Source: Actinernus sp. WN-2022
Lineage: Eukaryota > Cnidaria > Anthozoa > Actiniaria > Actinernidae
Assembly (NCBI GenBank): GCA_030867875.1
Contig: JAOWCC010000577.1
Span: forward strand, 93,353,740 to 93,417,739
DNA: 64,000 bases
Direction: 5' to 3'
Made by a program: the position numbers and the translations under genes. Below are positions 33,730-44,576 of this stretch, in pieces. Under the pieces are notes generated by a model. The model was not told where the DNA came from and did no database searches. It saw only the letters and a list, made by a program, of their open reading frames with translations. Position 1 is the stretch's first letter, and every line of letters starts with the position of its first letter.

Positions 33730-34585
33730 GTCAAACCTATTATTACATTACAAAAGAAGGCATTAAGAATAATGACTTTTTCAAAACCAGATCAGCATTC
33801 TGATCCCCTGTTCAAAGAATTTCAACTTCTTAAATGCACAGACCTTATAGTATTCCATAACGCACTTTTCATGTATCAATTTCATCATAATTTGTTACCT
33901 GTTGTGTTTGATATTTTTTTCCAAACTGTAGCGTCAAAACATCAATACAACACCAGACTTGCATCAAGATCAACTTACTATATGAATAGAGTTCGGACAA
34001 ACTATGGGAAATTTAACCTCCGCTATAAAGGGGTAATTATTTGGAACGAGCTTGATGAAAGCCTTAAAACTCTGTCATTAATATCATTTAAGCGAAAGCT
34101 TAAATCTAGTCTCGTGGAGTCTTATCAGTAACAACTTCATTAGTTACATCTGTCACTATTACATAATACAACTATTATCTGAAAATATCTGGTACCCTAG
34201 CTATTTATTTATTTTATTTATCTATTTTACTTACTTTAAACCTATTTGTTTTCTACATTAATTAAGTGTTCTATATTGCTGTAATCTGTATCGTAGTAAT
34301 CTCCTGACGAGTGAGGACTTTGGTCCCCACGAAACAGTATTGTAGAGCGAAATATGAATCAACCAAGAATTTAAATACTCCGAATCCTTAGTATATATAT
34401 ATATGTATTTTAGTTTTCATCTTTAAAACCCTACAAAAACATTGTTACTTAACTTGAAATGTTACTCAGCTCGTTTAACTTTAGTTATTCTGAGTAACTA
34501 TTACCATAATTTAGTGAGATCTATGTATTTATGTAAATTAAGTATTTATAACCTTTTTGGTAATAAAGATGATGTTGTTGTTGTT
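33730..34585 (+). pseudogene. 5'-truncated LINE C-terminal domain plus 3' UTR
   Basis: Coding begins near 33738 (LQKKALRIMTF) and runs to 34131. It has FHNALFMYQFHHNLLP, YNTRLASRSTYY, RTNYGKFNLRYKGVIIWNEL and ends SFKRKLKSSL. This is the standard C-terminal domain of CR1-like LINEs. The 3' UTR (34132-34585) contains a hammerhead-like fold at 34301-34347 and ends with AATAAAGATGATG and a TTG microsatellite tail. Only this fragment of the ORF is uninterrupted. Confidence 0.75.
34301..34347 (+). ncRNA. Hammerhead-ribozyme-like motif in LINE 3' UTR
   Basis: The whole conserved hammerhead core is present in order. CTGACGA (34304-34310). Stem II is GTGAGGAC/GTCCCCAC (34311-34318 with 34323-34330, seven of eight pairs, loop TTTG). 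GAAA is at 34331-34334. Stem III is ACA/TGT with a GTAT loop. The cleavage triplet GTA is at 34342-34344. Stem I is CTC/GAG (34301-34303 with 34345-34347). This is a type I layout (open at stem I). Self-cleavage is inferred from structure only. Confidence 0.5.
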
Positions 34586-34979
34586 GTTGTTACATAGTTT
34601 GCACAGCATCAGACAACCAAAATTCAAGGACTTTTGAAGGGTTTTTCAACTGAGGACAAATTTTAATCTTCAAGCAATAATATATTACTTACAGTGCACA
34701 GGGAAGCAGCTAGACGTTATTACTTTTGTGAACTACATGTACCGTGAATTGTTTAATTCATCAAATTGAACTCTTAAACAAGTATTTTCCCTAAGTTAAT
34801 TATTATTTCTGAAAAATGTGCTTAGTAATAATTCAAGGACATTTTTGGATTCAGGGATTTTCAAGAATGAACGAACCACTGTATGGGTGAACTTTAGAAC
34901 TTCTCTCACTCGCGACAGGTAACCCACCAATTCCGTTTTTTTTGGTGGTGGAGGCTAGATATAATAACGTAAACTTGAT

Positions 34980-35411
34980 TTAAAGTGTATATGAATTAAA
35001 AAATATTTTTTAAACAATTTGCCAAACTATCTTTAACTATGATGAAAATATATTTTTTCCTTGTCGAAAGTTTACTCTATCCCACTTTTAGCCCGTAACG
35101 TTCTGACTAAATGATGCGACAATTTTGGTTCAAATTTCGTTCGGTCAAAGCAAGTAAATTAAGCCTGTGACGTCAGTTGACTTGATTTTCACACTGTAAA
35201 CAAAAGTGTCTGTAAATCAACTGACGTCACAATTGCGTCCCAGCTAGGACCCATAAAATCTGTCGCATGAAATTGGGTTCAAACACGTCACGGAAAACTG
35301 TTTTGCCGCGATTTATTTTTCTTTCCAAAAACTCTTTTGGGATTATATAACTGTAAATAAGTTTCTCTTAAAATATATTAAAAAATAATTTTCAATTCAT
35401 ATGCACTTTAA
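34980..35411. mobile_element. Inverted-repeat element, TIR TTAAAGTGYATATGAATT
   Basis: TTAAAGTGTATATGAATT at the left and complement TTAAAGTGCATATGAATT at the right, 432 bp apart end to end. A second inverted pair (GTGACGTCAGTTGA near 35169 and TCAACTGACGTCAC near 35217) sits at its centre. No coding sequence and no clear target duplication. Confidence 0.65.
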
Positions 35412-35525
35412 TGCGAAAATTGAAACCACCAGTGTTTAAGTTACTAGTGATAAGTTCAAATGACCTCTTGCCATTAATACAGAAATGATAATTTCGATCC
35501 TATTACTCATGATTCTGATGGTGCT

Positions 35526-35834
35526 ATAGCCTCCTCCACATGCATCTCTAGTTAGTAAGAAATAGTAAGGTTGGGAACCCTGCGGACTTGGGAGTGGGGA
35601 AGACTGGGAATGAAAAGGAAGAAAATTAAGGGGAGGGGGAGGGAGAGGGAAAAAAAGAGATGCCTGCCGAATTTAAAAAAAGGTTTCTGCAGTCCGCGCA
35701 TATCTTTTGCGCATCCATATTTCATTTTTCGCCCCAGGGTCCCTCATGCACCCACATGCCCAGCCACAGGATGACCACTTCTTACTCTTTCTTACTCTTT
35801 CTTACTAACTAGAGATGCCTGTGGAGGAGGCCAT
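35526..35834. mobile_element. MULE-type MITE, 9-bp GATGGTGCT target duplication
   Basis: The left end ATAGCCTCCTCCACA and right complement ATGGCCTCCTCCACA continue into CATCTCTAGTTAGTAAGAAA on both sides (about 38 bp of TIR). GATGGTGCT is repeated exactly at 35517-35525 and 35835-35843. 309 bp, with a Lys/Arg-rich frame inside that is not a gene. Confidence 0.75.
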
Positions 35835-35867
35835 GATGGTGCTTTTCATGTGTATTTTATTTCACGC

Positions 35868-35924
35868 ATGGGCCACACCCACGTATGGGCCACACCCACG
35901 TACATGTATGGGCCACACCCACGT
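35868..35924. repeat. Three 17-bp tandem units
   Basis: ATGGGCCACACCCACGT at 35868, 35885 and 35908, the last two separated by 6 bp. Confidence 0.85.
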
Positions 35925-38564
35925 ATAGGCTGCAAATCAAACTTATGCAAATATGCATGCAAATAAAAAAGCAAAATAAATCACAAATTATTTTTGCGAC
36001 CTATATAATTTTTTTATAGCTACCTACTGATTTTTTTCCAGCTCATTATTGGAAACAACATTTTATTTTGTTTGACCCAGTAGCTGCCCCCATCCTGATT
36101 AGGCTAGGGAGCATATATTTGTTCATGGAACTCTCATGTTAATAATGTATTGCTATACTGTTTCGACTAAACACTCTCAAAATTAGGTGTATGCTGAGAA
36201 GATTAAACTTTAAAAAATCAATTTGATTACTATTAATTATAATAATGTATCATTTTTTAGCAATAAATTAGCTTATAAATATGTTAGTGCAGGTAATTTA
36301 TTGTGTAAGCTCTGTGCATGCAGGCTGAAAGGCATATATTTCTTGTATAGGCTCTAATTTTAGGCCCTAAATAGCTTTTAATAATATTGGCTTCAATTTA
36401 CAGCCTAAATAAAGAAATAGATATATAGCAGAACTTGTCATATTGTAAATGTGAGCTGTTCAAGCCATTTTACACTTACCAGTAGTTTCTTACATTTTCA
36501 CTTTTTTTAATATTATTGTTGTGGTTGACACATTTCAAGTTAACTTTATGTACTGGTTCAATTATGTTTTTCTTTTTTTTAACCAGTTCAATGTTCCAGA
36601 AAGATTGTTTGAACCTGTTCAATTTTTTTCAACTGGTTCAATTCTCAAGATTCTTTTTTTTAGGGGACAGAAAGAAAAGAAAGAACTTGTGGTCCTGTGC
36701 CTCCCCTCCCCTCCCCTCCCAACAACAACATACCCTCCTTGGCTCTTTCTCTGTAGTACTCCCCTCCTATCATCACTTCAGTCCCACTCAGCGCTCGTGT
36801 TTTTGTGTGTTTTTGCACATGTATTCATTTTGAAAATATCACTCGAATTTCACAGGCGGGGCCACGGGGGAGCCAAGTCTCCCCTGTTTTCACACTTCAT
36901 CTACGGGCCCTTCTATTCTCAAAACGAAAACTTGCCGATTTTAATTTAATTACTTGTGTGAGTTTTTTCTGGTTGCCATTTTGGTTTTCCTCTCCACTCT
37001 TGAGACTGGACTGAGTAGTGATTAGAGGGCCGGATCAATTATTGATGAAGTGAATAGTGAAGCCCTGCATGTGGCCATTTAGCCCTGTGGAAACACGCAA
37101 CATGATGGTTTGAAGGGATCGATGCAAAAAAGCTCTCCTCTCATTCCAAGAAGGCTGAATCTTCAAGTGAAAAAAAATTAACGAGCTAGCACTGCCACTA
37201 ATTGGTGGTATAATAATTACCACTGGATCCAAGTCTTAAAATGTTCAGTTCTCGAACCTTAATTAGGCAGTATGTGAACAGAACTGCTCTGGTGATTGGT
37301 CAAATTGTTGATGTGTTGACAACCAACACTCTAGGGAAGCTGTTAATGAATGCAATTTACATCAGTGTTATTTTTAGTAGGGATTGACAGAGATTGGCAT
37401 TTCCTCACTCTGCTCACTCCCTGGGTGAGTAAATTAAAAGGAGCCTGGGATTAGCAACCTGGGTGAAAACAAATAATAAACTAATTATATAATAATGGCC
37501 AGTCAATTAAACTCACCAAAACTTAAATAGCTTGCGAATTAAAAACAGCCAACTTATTTGAGCTTAATTGCTTTGTGACATATAATACTCCCAAAAAATG
37601 CATGGGTTACCAAATATTCATACATATTACTGTTTACAGTTTCATAGCCTAACAAATTTACAGTGTGTTTCTTTGAATCTGAAGTCTCAGACAAAAGCTT
37701 GTAATATTCATTTCAATTAAGGCAGAGTATGCCGCATATCAAGTCGCTCGATGACGCACAGTCGCAGTATCTGAAGGGAGCGTGTAATTAAAAATGCTCA
37801 GTTCCAAGATGCATGGCATCAGTTCATGAGCTATTGATAAATTATAAACGATGTGTTTCAGAATACACACATAATAACTTGATTTAATATATTTTAGTGG
37901 TCAAAAATACTGTTTCTAAGGTCACATCACTGTGCATCCCTGTCCACACTTTACAACCACCCCTTGACTGGCCCTTATTAATTGGTATCAAGGTATCTTA
38001 GCTGAAAATATATTATTTAATATATAGCTGCATACATGCATGCATGGTTGAAAGAGGTTGTGCATCAGGTTGAAAGAGGTTGTACAAAATGGAGAATATT
38101 AATTCTTCATAAATTTGATGAATTTGAATATCTAACATTAACTAAAGTCAAAATTGGGAAAGAATAATATGACAAGGAAAGTTAATTATTGCAACAATTT
38201 TTGAACCCATAAGCATGTATATATAGCTAGCCTAATTAGAGCACTAATTGCTAAATATTATTTATAGCAGTACATACAAATGTACAATGTATGTATTAGA
38301 CATTTTAAAGGGGGAAAAACTTGGATTTCCAGAGGGACTAATTAAGGAGTCAGATAGGAATTCCAAGGGGGTCACAAAGTAAAACTGGAATTGTGGAAGG
38401 AAGGGGAAACAAATCTGGAATTCCAAACGAAATATGGGGCTTCGATCGATACGCATGAGAGTATTTTGGATTTTTTTAATGTAAGGGCCACAATTGGTAC
38501 CATATATGGATATTTGTTGGAATTAAAGAATATGCTTTGCGAGCTTGAACAATAGAAAACCGTT
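35925..38564. other. AT-rich stretch without a recognisable gene
   Basis: CCCCT repeats near 36700-36720 and T-rich low complexity near 36560-36660. Frames of up to 142 codons at 36516-36949 are low-complexity Phe/Ser/Pro artefacts. I see no splice-bounded coding pattern. Confidence 0.35.
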
Positions 38565-38903
38565 AGGGAAGAGGTCAAAACAATGGATTTCGAATGGGGC
38601 CCAATTTTGTCAGGGGAGGTGGTGGGTGGCGGGTAATACCCCTACTCCTTTATTCGAGGGTGATTTTCGCGCGTTGTAAAATAGGGATACCTGATTTTAA
38701 TGCAGACACACGTTCTTCTCTGCCTGTAGAATTAACTAGAAATGTAGTTACATGTACTTCTTCAATTTATAAGTATTTTATTCAAGAAGATATTTGTGGT
38801 CAGAAATCTAGATTTTGCCAATATAGGTGGTGGGTTCCGGGTACAACCCCCCTTCCATCAAAATTGGGTCCCACCAGAGTACCATTGTTTTGACCTCTTC
38901 CCT
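38565..38903. mobile_element. MITE-like element with perfect 22-bp TIR
   Basis: AGGGAAGAGGTCAAAACAAT(GG) at 38565-38586 is the exact complement of 38882-38903. GGGRCCCAATTTTG and GGTGGTGGGT...CGGGTA motifs continue the symmetry inward. 339 bp. The frame at 38594-38893 is a by-product. Confidence 0.7.
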
Positions 38904-39144
38904 TTCAATCGCCATTTCCATACTGTGTTCAAATGTAAACACGGGCTTGCAAAGCATTAATCCTGATTGGCATTCTTTAAGCCATATATGACAGTCCTGC
39001 CTTAACTGGATGAAAATATATTTAGAAATAAAAGATTGTTACTTACATGTATATATATGAAGAAATTGTTTGGGTGTTTTTTTGTTTACAATTTGGGGCC
39101 ACTGTATGTGTGATTTTGGTGGCAGTCAGTACTGCACTTACTAC

Positions 39145-40155
39145 CAAGGAGGATTGGAAGGCCTTCCCATGAACACTTGCGCTTGAAAATTTGTCAAGAA
39201 GGCAAGAAACTTGGAGTTTCCCGCAAGTTTTGTCATTTCCAACTAAATTTCTCCTTGAAGTTTTTTAACTCTAGAAACTATAGACTGAGATGGATTCAAC
39301 AAAGTCAGAAATATACTTTACTACTCGCTAAACATTTTCAATCTTTGAACTTTTCATACAATCTGAGCATATTTATCGGACACTTTTCTCGAGAGGTTGT
39401 TTAATTTGGGAGAAATTTCCCACGAACTCAAGTCGTAAATCTTACCCTGAAAGAAATTAACTACAAACCTTTTAGACAACTAACCTTACCTGGAAATTAG
39501 CATGAGCAGTGACATAAATAAATTAAGTGTCTAATTTGTGCAAAGGGCTCCAAAGGGCTCCAGATTTAAGAGGTTTACAAAGCCGTTGAATATGGGTATT
39601 GTTTACGGTGTTTCGATACCATTCACAAAATGTCGCGCTCACTGGATTACAGTACACGCCGATCTTTCATGAAGCATTTCGCAAACAGTACAAGTGGGAT
39701 TCTTTGTTAATCATTGCATGTACTTAAAAACAATTATGATTATAAGTACCTGAAAAGATAAAGGGCAGAAATAAGTAATACTTTAGTTTATTCAGTCGCG
39801 TGCTTGTACAAAAGCAGATTGCGTCAGCAGTGTGCATGAACCTCTAAAATTGAAAACTTTTCACTCAAATCACAGGTAATTCTCTGCATATTTTCCCATT
39901 TTTCGTAGGCTAAATCATTGTAAAATAATGGCCAGAAATATGGGGAAGTCAAAGCTAGCCTAAACATACGTCAAAATCCCAGGAAAAACTTTGGTTTTGA
40001 GATGCTTTGTGAAAATTTGTGCTGCTGTCAGGTCCGATCTCCACGAAATTCAACGCAGAATGAATTGCTCACGTGACCGGGAAAAATGATAAATAATAAT
40101 ATAGATTTAGTTGCTACGCATTAAGGAATGTGGGAAGGCCTTCCAATCCTCCTTG
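39145..40155. mobile_element. hAT-like non-autonomous element, 8-bp target duplication
   Basis: The termini CAAGGAGGATTGGAAGGCCT(TCCCA) and the complementary right end match perfectly over 25 bp. CTTACTAC (39137-39144) and CTTACTAT (40156-40163) form an 8-bp duplication with one mismatch, as expected for hAT. 1011 bp with no transposase frame. The 75-codon frame at 39177 is unfamiliar. Confidence 0.7.
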
Positions 40156-41007
40156 CTTACTATATACCATTTGCAAGCTACCGTTAAGCGTGAACCTTTT
40201 TCCGCGTTCGTTTATGTTTGAAACTAGATGTCTGGCGTGCCAAACCTGTGCAATTCGTCGGCAAACTAATTAGTTTCAACCTTGATGTTGAAAACCTTTG
40301 ATATGTCTTCTACCATCGTGCAACTCAGATTATGCCAAGAGACAGTTATTGTCTTGCATCTCTCATAATTCTGAGCGTCCAAAACTTTAACTTGAACCAA
40401 CATTTATATGATTTAGCACGTAGCGCGAAGGAAAATCTAGCTGAAAAGTTTCCAAACCTGAATCCCACTCGCTGAAACGTGAATGCCAGGACATGTCAAA
40501 GGTTGTCACAATTGCAGTTAAATTGCAAAGGTTTGTATATATATAAAGCCGGTCAGTATAATCTGCAGACTGCAGACTGCAGACTGGGTATAAAATGCAG
40601 ACTGGGTATAAAATGCAGACTGGGTATAAAATGCAGACTGCAGAGTCTGCAGACTCGGTATAAAATGCAGACTGGGAAAAATAAAAATAAACTTACCTGA
40701 AGACTCTGTATGCGATTTCAGCGAGTTCTGTTGAAATTTTACCCCTCAACCTCGATCTCCACCTATAAGCCGGTCTGGAATTGACCACGCTTGAATTTTC
40801 ATCCAAAATCAATGCCGACCGCAACAAAACCTCAAATAATAGCACAACAGTATCTATTCCAAGAACCTCATGCCATTTAATTGAAATATCCCCCATTTCT
40901 GGAGCCTAAATCGAGCAATTTACGCTTGACGACGCTAGTTCCCAAAGTTCACGGTCTCAGAACTTTTACATATATACCTTATTTTGAAACCACTGCTCAA
41001 GCGAATC

Positions 41008-41080
41008 GGCTCTATGGTAAAGCGGTTTACAGCGCGCGTTTTTGATTCCAATGATCGGAGTTCGATTCCCATACCAGCCA
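41008..41080 (+). repeat. tRNA-like (Pol III head) sequence in left foldback arm
   Basis: GGCTCTATGGTAAAGCGGTT (A-box region) ... GGAGTTCGATTCC (B-box) ... CCAGCCA, then a T8 run. The overall order resembles tRNA-Gln (TTG), but acceptor and anticodon stems are incomplete, so it is a tRNA-derived SINE-like head, not a tRNA gene. Confidence 0.55.
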
Positions 41081-42255
41081 CAATTTTTTTTAACTTCTTT
41101 TTCTCCTTTCTCAGTTTTATTTAATCTTTTCCTGTCTTTTAAGCTATTAGAGCTGGCCTAATCTACACTAAAAAACATTGTTGTGTATTGGCTCTCCTCC
41201 AACACGGACATGATGAGAAAGAAATTATATCACAGGTGACCCAATTGCTCTGTAAGTGGCAATATTTACTAGCATTTGAATGGGATTTTTTTAGAACTAA
41301 TATTGAATAAAAAGCGACAATACTTACAGCATGTGTTTATTTGTCCATGCCGCTGCGTGTGGTTGTAATTTCAGCGAGTTTTGACCCCAGCAGTTCTGTA
41401 CACTGGTGTTATACCAGAGTCGTAACGAGGTATATTTTTTCTCTAGTGCAGGTCCCTTATTTTTACCCAGAACTTTGATCTCTGATCCCAATTTTCCAGT
41501 AATTTGTGATCCGTGATCCAGCCAAAAATAAATGAGGCTGTTCAATATTCTGATATACTGATGCCAATCTCATAACTGATATACGTTGATCCAGATCCCA
41601 TGCCCTGTGATCCCAATCTCGGGCCTGTGATCCCGATCTCGGGTCTGTAATCCCACAGTGAATCACTCTCTAACTCCCGGGTGGGGGACCTCCCATATAA
41701 AATGGGCGGGGATGCTCGTCAGAAAATTGTAATTGAACCCCTAAAAGAGACCAATCTGGACATGGCCTATTTAGCTTTGTTTGACCCCTATATTAAAAAG
41801 ATACCTTTCTAAAACATACAGACAAATTCCAGCCCTCGCTCGAGTGGCGTCCATGCAAGCGATAGTCAGCGTTTTTTATTTCTCCGGCGCATGCAGCCCT
41901 AAACGATACCTTGATGGCTAAAAATATTGGCGTTCCATCCTTAACTGACCCAAAGTGATACCAAATCCCGTAATTTTAACCCCTAAAAGATACAACGTAA
42001 AAATACATGCTGTATGTATTGTCGCTTTTTATTCAATATTAGTTCTAAAAAAATCCCATTCAAATGCTAGTAAATTTGCCACTTACAGAGCAATTGGGTC
42101 ACCTGTGATATAATTTCTTTCTCATCATGTCCGTGTTGGAGGAGAGCCAATACACAACAATGTTTTTTAGTGTAGAAGGCGGCTCTAATAGCTTAAAAGA
42201 CAGGAAAAGATTAAATAAAACTGAGAAAGGAGAAAAAGAAGTTAAAAAAAATTGT

Positions 42256-42328
42256 GGCTGGTATGGGAATCGAACTCCGATCATTGGAATCAAAAGCGCG
42301 CACTCTAAACCGCTTTACCATAGAGCCG
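42256..42328 (-). repeat. tRNA-like (Pol III head) sequence in right foldback arm
   Basis: Mirror copy of the left-arm sequence with several differences (GAGTGCGCGC in place of CAGCGCGCGT). It is followed on the minus strand by a T-run terminator. The two copies face each other across the loop. Confidence 0.55.
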
Positions 42329-43160
42329 ATTCGCTTGAGCAGTAGTTTCAAAATAAGGTATATATGTAAAAGTTCTGAGACCATGAACTTTGGGAACTAG
42401 CGTCGTCAAGCGTAAATTGCTCGATTTAGGCTCCAGAAATGGGGGATATTTCAATTAAATGGCATGAGGTTCTTGGAATAGATACTGTTGTGCTATTATT
42501 TGAGGTTTTGTTGCGGTCGGCATTGATTTTGGATGAAAATTCGAGCGTGGTCAGTTCCAGACCGGCTTAGGTGGAGATCGAGGTCGAGGGGTAAAATTTC
42601 AACAGAACTCGCTGAAATTGCATACAGAGTCTTCAGGTAATTTTTTATTTTTTTTTCCAGTCTGCATTTTATACCGAGTCTGCAGTCTGCAGTCTGCAGT
42701 CTGCATTTTATACCCAGTCTGCAGTCTGCAGATTATACTGACCATATATAAAGCTGTTGTCAGCAGTCATATGCTAACTGTCTGGTAGTTGGCATAATCA
42801 ATTTAAAAACCTTTCATTAAACCAACTTGTTGCATTTAGTTATTACCTCCAGAATTTATACTAGTAGTGGATAAGTTAATACTATAAGGAACCAAGGGAA
42901 AAAACTGGACTGAATAAGAACCACAGGGAACCCATGCAACTATATATATACACAAATTTACATGATTGTGTGTTTGACTTCCCACGTAACTTCAACTAAG
43001 TCTACAGTAAATAATGTATACCAACCAGATTTAGGTTGAAGCTTGAAATATAAGTTAACTTAAATAATTATTTGATTTTGATCTAGTAACGAGGCTTGAA
43101 AAAGTTTGACATTTTATACTTATAAATACAGTTAACTTATACTTATAGTTTATAGTGGGT

Positions 43161-43462
43161 CCCGGGGGGGGGGACTCCCATATAAAAGGGGTAGGGATGC
43201 TCGTCGGACATTTTCGATTTCACCCCTAAGAGGTACTAAAATGGGCGTGGCTCAGGCTTATTTTGACCCCTAAAAGATAATAAAAATGTAAATTGATAAC
43301 AGCTTTTTTGTTCAATTGACACCCGACCCCTTAAAAGGTACCGCTTTACATAGAAATGTCTGTGTTTGATGGTGGATACCCTAAGTGGTACCAAACTCCT
43401 CATGTTGACCCCTAAAAGGTACGACGAGCACCCATGTAGCCCTCACATAAGGGAGTTCCCCC
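43161..43462. mobile_element. CCCGGG-ended element with 8-bp TAGTGGGT target duplication
   Basis: The left end is CCCGGGGGGGGGACTCCCATA and the right end the near-complement (GGGAGTT then a C-run and GGG). Internally it has iterated ACCCCTAAAAGGTA motifs. TAGTGGGT flanks it exactly at 43153-43160 and 43463-43470. 302 bp with no gene. A partial relative lies in the loop of the foldback at 41676-42000. Confidence 0.7.
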
Positions 43463-43754
43463 CCCCCCCGGGTAGTGGGTTCATAGCTTTTTTTGCTTAC
43501 CTCCTTTAACGTGTTTTCTCGTAATTAGCCTTGCTTGCTCCATTGAATATGTCACTTCGGACTAGTATTGCATCCATAGTTTATATAAATATCCACATAA
43601 ACTGTATTTAAGTGCCACAAATCGATATTCGAGCTGCCCGGCCCACCAAACGTAAACCAGCGACCGTCCGCCATTTTGTTATTGAGAACTGCCAGAGCGT
43701 GACGTGAGTCCAAATGGTTATGAAGGATTTTTTCAAATATCATCACGAGGCTTT

Positions 43755-43826
43755 GGCTCAGTGGTCTAGTGGTATGATTCTCGCTTCGGGTGCGAGAGGT
43801 CACGGGTTCGATTCCCGTCTGAGCCC
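43755..43826 (+). tRNA. tRNA-Pro (anticodon CGG)
   Basis: A complete 72-nt cloverleaf. Acceptor GGCTCAG pairs with CTGAGCC and discriminator C follows. D arm GTCTAGTGGTATGATT. Anticodon stem CTCGC/GCGAG around TTCGGGT (anticodon CGG). T arm ACGGG-TTCGATT-CCCGT. A T7 run follows at 43831-43837 as Pol III terminator. All stems are perfect, so it should be functional. Confidence 0.95.
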
Positions 43827-44504
43827 TTACTTTTTTTCAAACCCTTTTTTTTCTTTTAATTCCTCATTCCATTCTTCGTATGGCCTTCTTTGAGATCCCT
43901 TCTTCGTTAATTTGTAAGACTTACATCATATAAACTGAGAATTTGCCGACATCTCGGTATTGATCGCGAAATGAGTGTGATGACTGTTCTATGTAACTGA
44001 ACCTGGTTAGAAACCGCGTACTCGTGATATAACGATACTTCCCAGTGGCAAGTACACTACAGGAATAGGCCAGAATTTTACACTACCGTCTTCAGAAACT
44101 TGGCTCTGGCTTTTGTTTGCTTTTTTTTCTCCCTTGGAAGCGACGGTGCATGTGGCCGGCCGATTGATTCATACGATCGTACGCCGTACATTCGATCACG
44201 TTGAGCTGCCGAATTGCCTGTTGAATTGCCTCGCATGACTGGAATTCTGAGAAATTCAAGGTTTCAAATGTAGATATAAAATGATATACCAGGCAGCAGA
44301 AAGTCAATGGCGAGGCAAATCGGGGAGCTCTGACAATCAATCATGATGAAGCCGATCAAGCAAAAACATTTTTATGTGCCAGCGATTTTAGTTCTTTCAA
44401 ACGATATACATCTATATATTTCTTATTCTAGCCTTATTCTAGCAAATAAAATAAGAAGAGGGGAAAAAAACATATACTAGGAATTCAATCAAAAAAAAAT
44501 CAGC

Positions 44505-44576
44505 GGGCTCAGACGGGAATCGAACCCGTGGCCTCTCGCACCCAAAGCGAGAATCATACCACTAGACCACTGAGCC
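44505..44576 (-). tRNA. tRNA-Pro (anticodon TGG)
   Basis: On the minus strand, a complete cloverleaf identical to the neighbour at 43755 except for anticodon loop TTTGGGT (anticodon TGG) and one base in the variable region (AGGCC for AGGTC). A T9 run lies just downstream on the minus strand. The two genes converge, about 680 bp apart. Confidence 0.95.

Larger units (their letters stand above)
40551..42743. mobile_element. 2.2-kb foldback (long-TIR) transposon, 11-bp target duplication, tRNA-like heads in both arms
   Basis: GGTCAGTATAATCTGCAGAC begins the left arm (40551 to about 41336). Its complement ends the right arm (about 42006 to 42743). The arms match throughout about 740-785 bp, including iterated CTGCAGACT motifs, a TATAAAATGCAGACTGGG repeat, and a tRNA-like segment in each. 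ATATATAAAGC flanks both ends (40539-40549, 42744-42754), with one extra C at the left. An 11-bp duplication and very long TIRs point to a Mutator/Foldback-type element. The loop (about 41337-42005) carries GATCCCA-rich repeats and part of a CCCGGG-type element (from 41676) related to 43161-43462. No transposase is seen. Confidence 0.8.

Noticed and set aside
36516..36949. 142- and 105-codon frames
   Set aside because: Low-complexity T-rich and C-rich sequence with no domain or splice context.
41008..41080. tRNA-Gln gene
   Set aside because: B-box and order fit, but acceptor and anticodon stems do not pair and the sequence lies in a transposon arm. Annotated as tRNA-like only.
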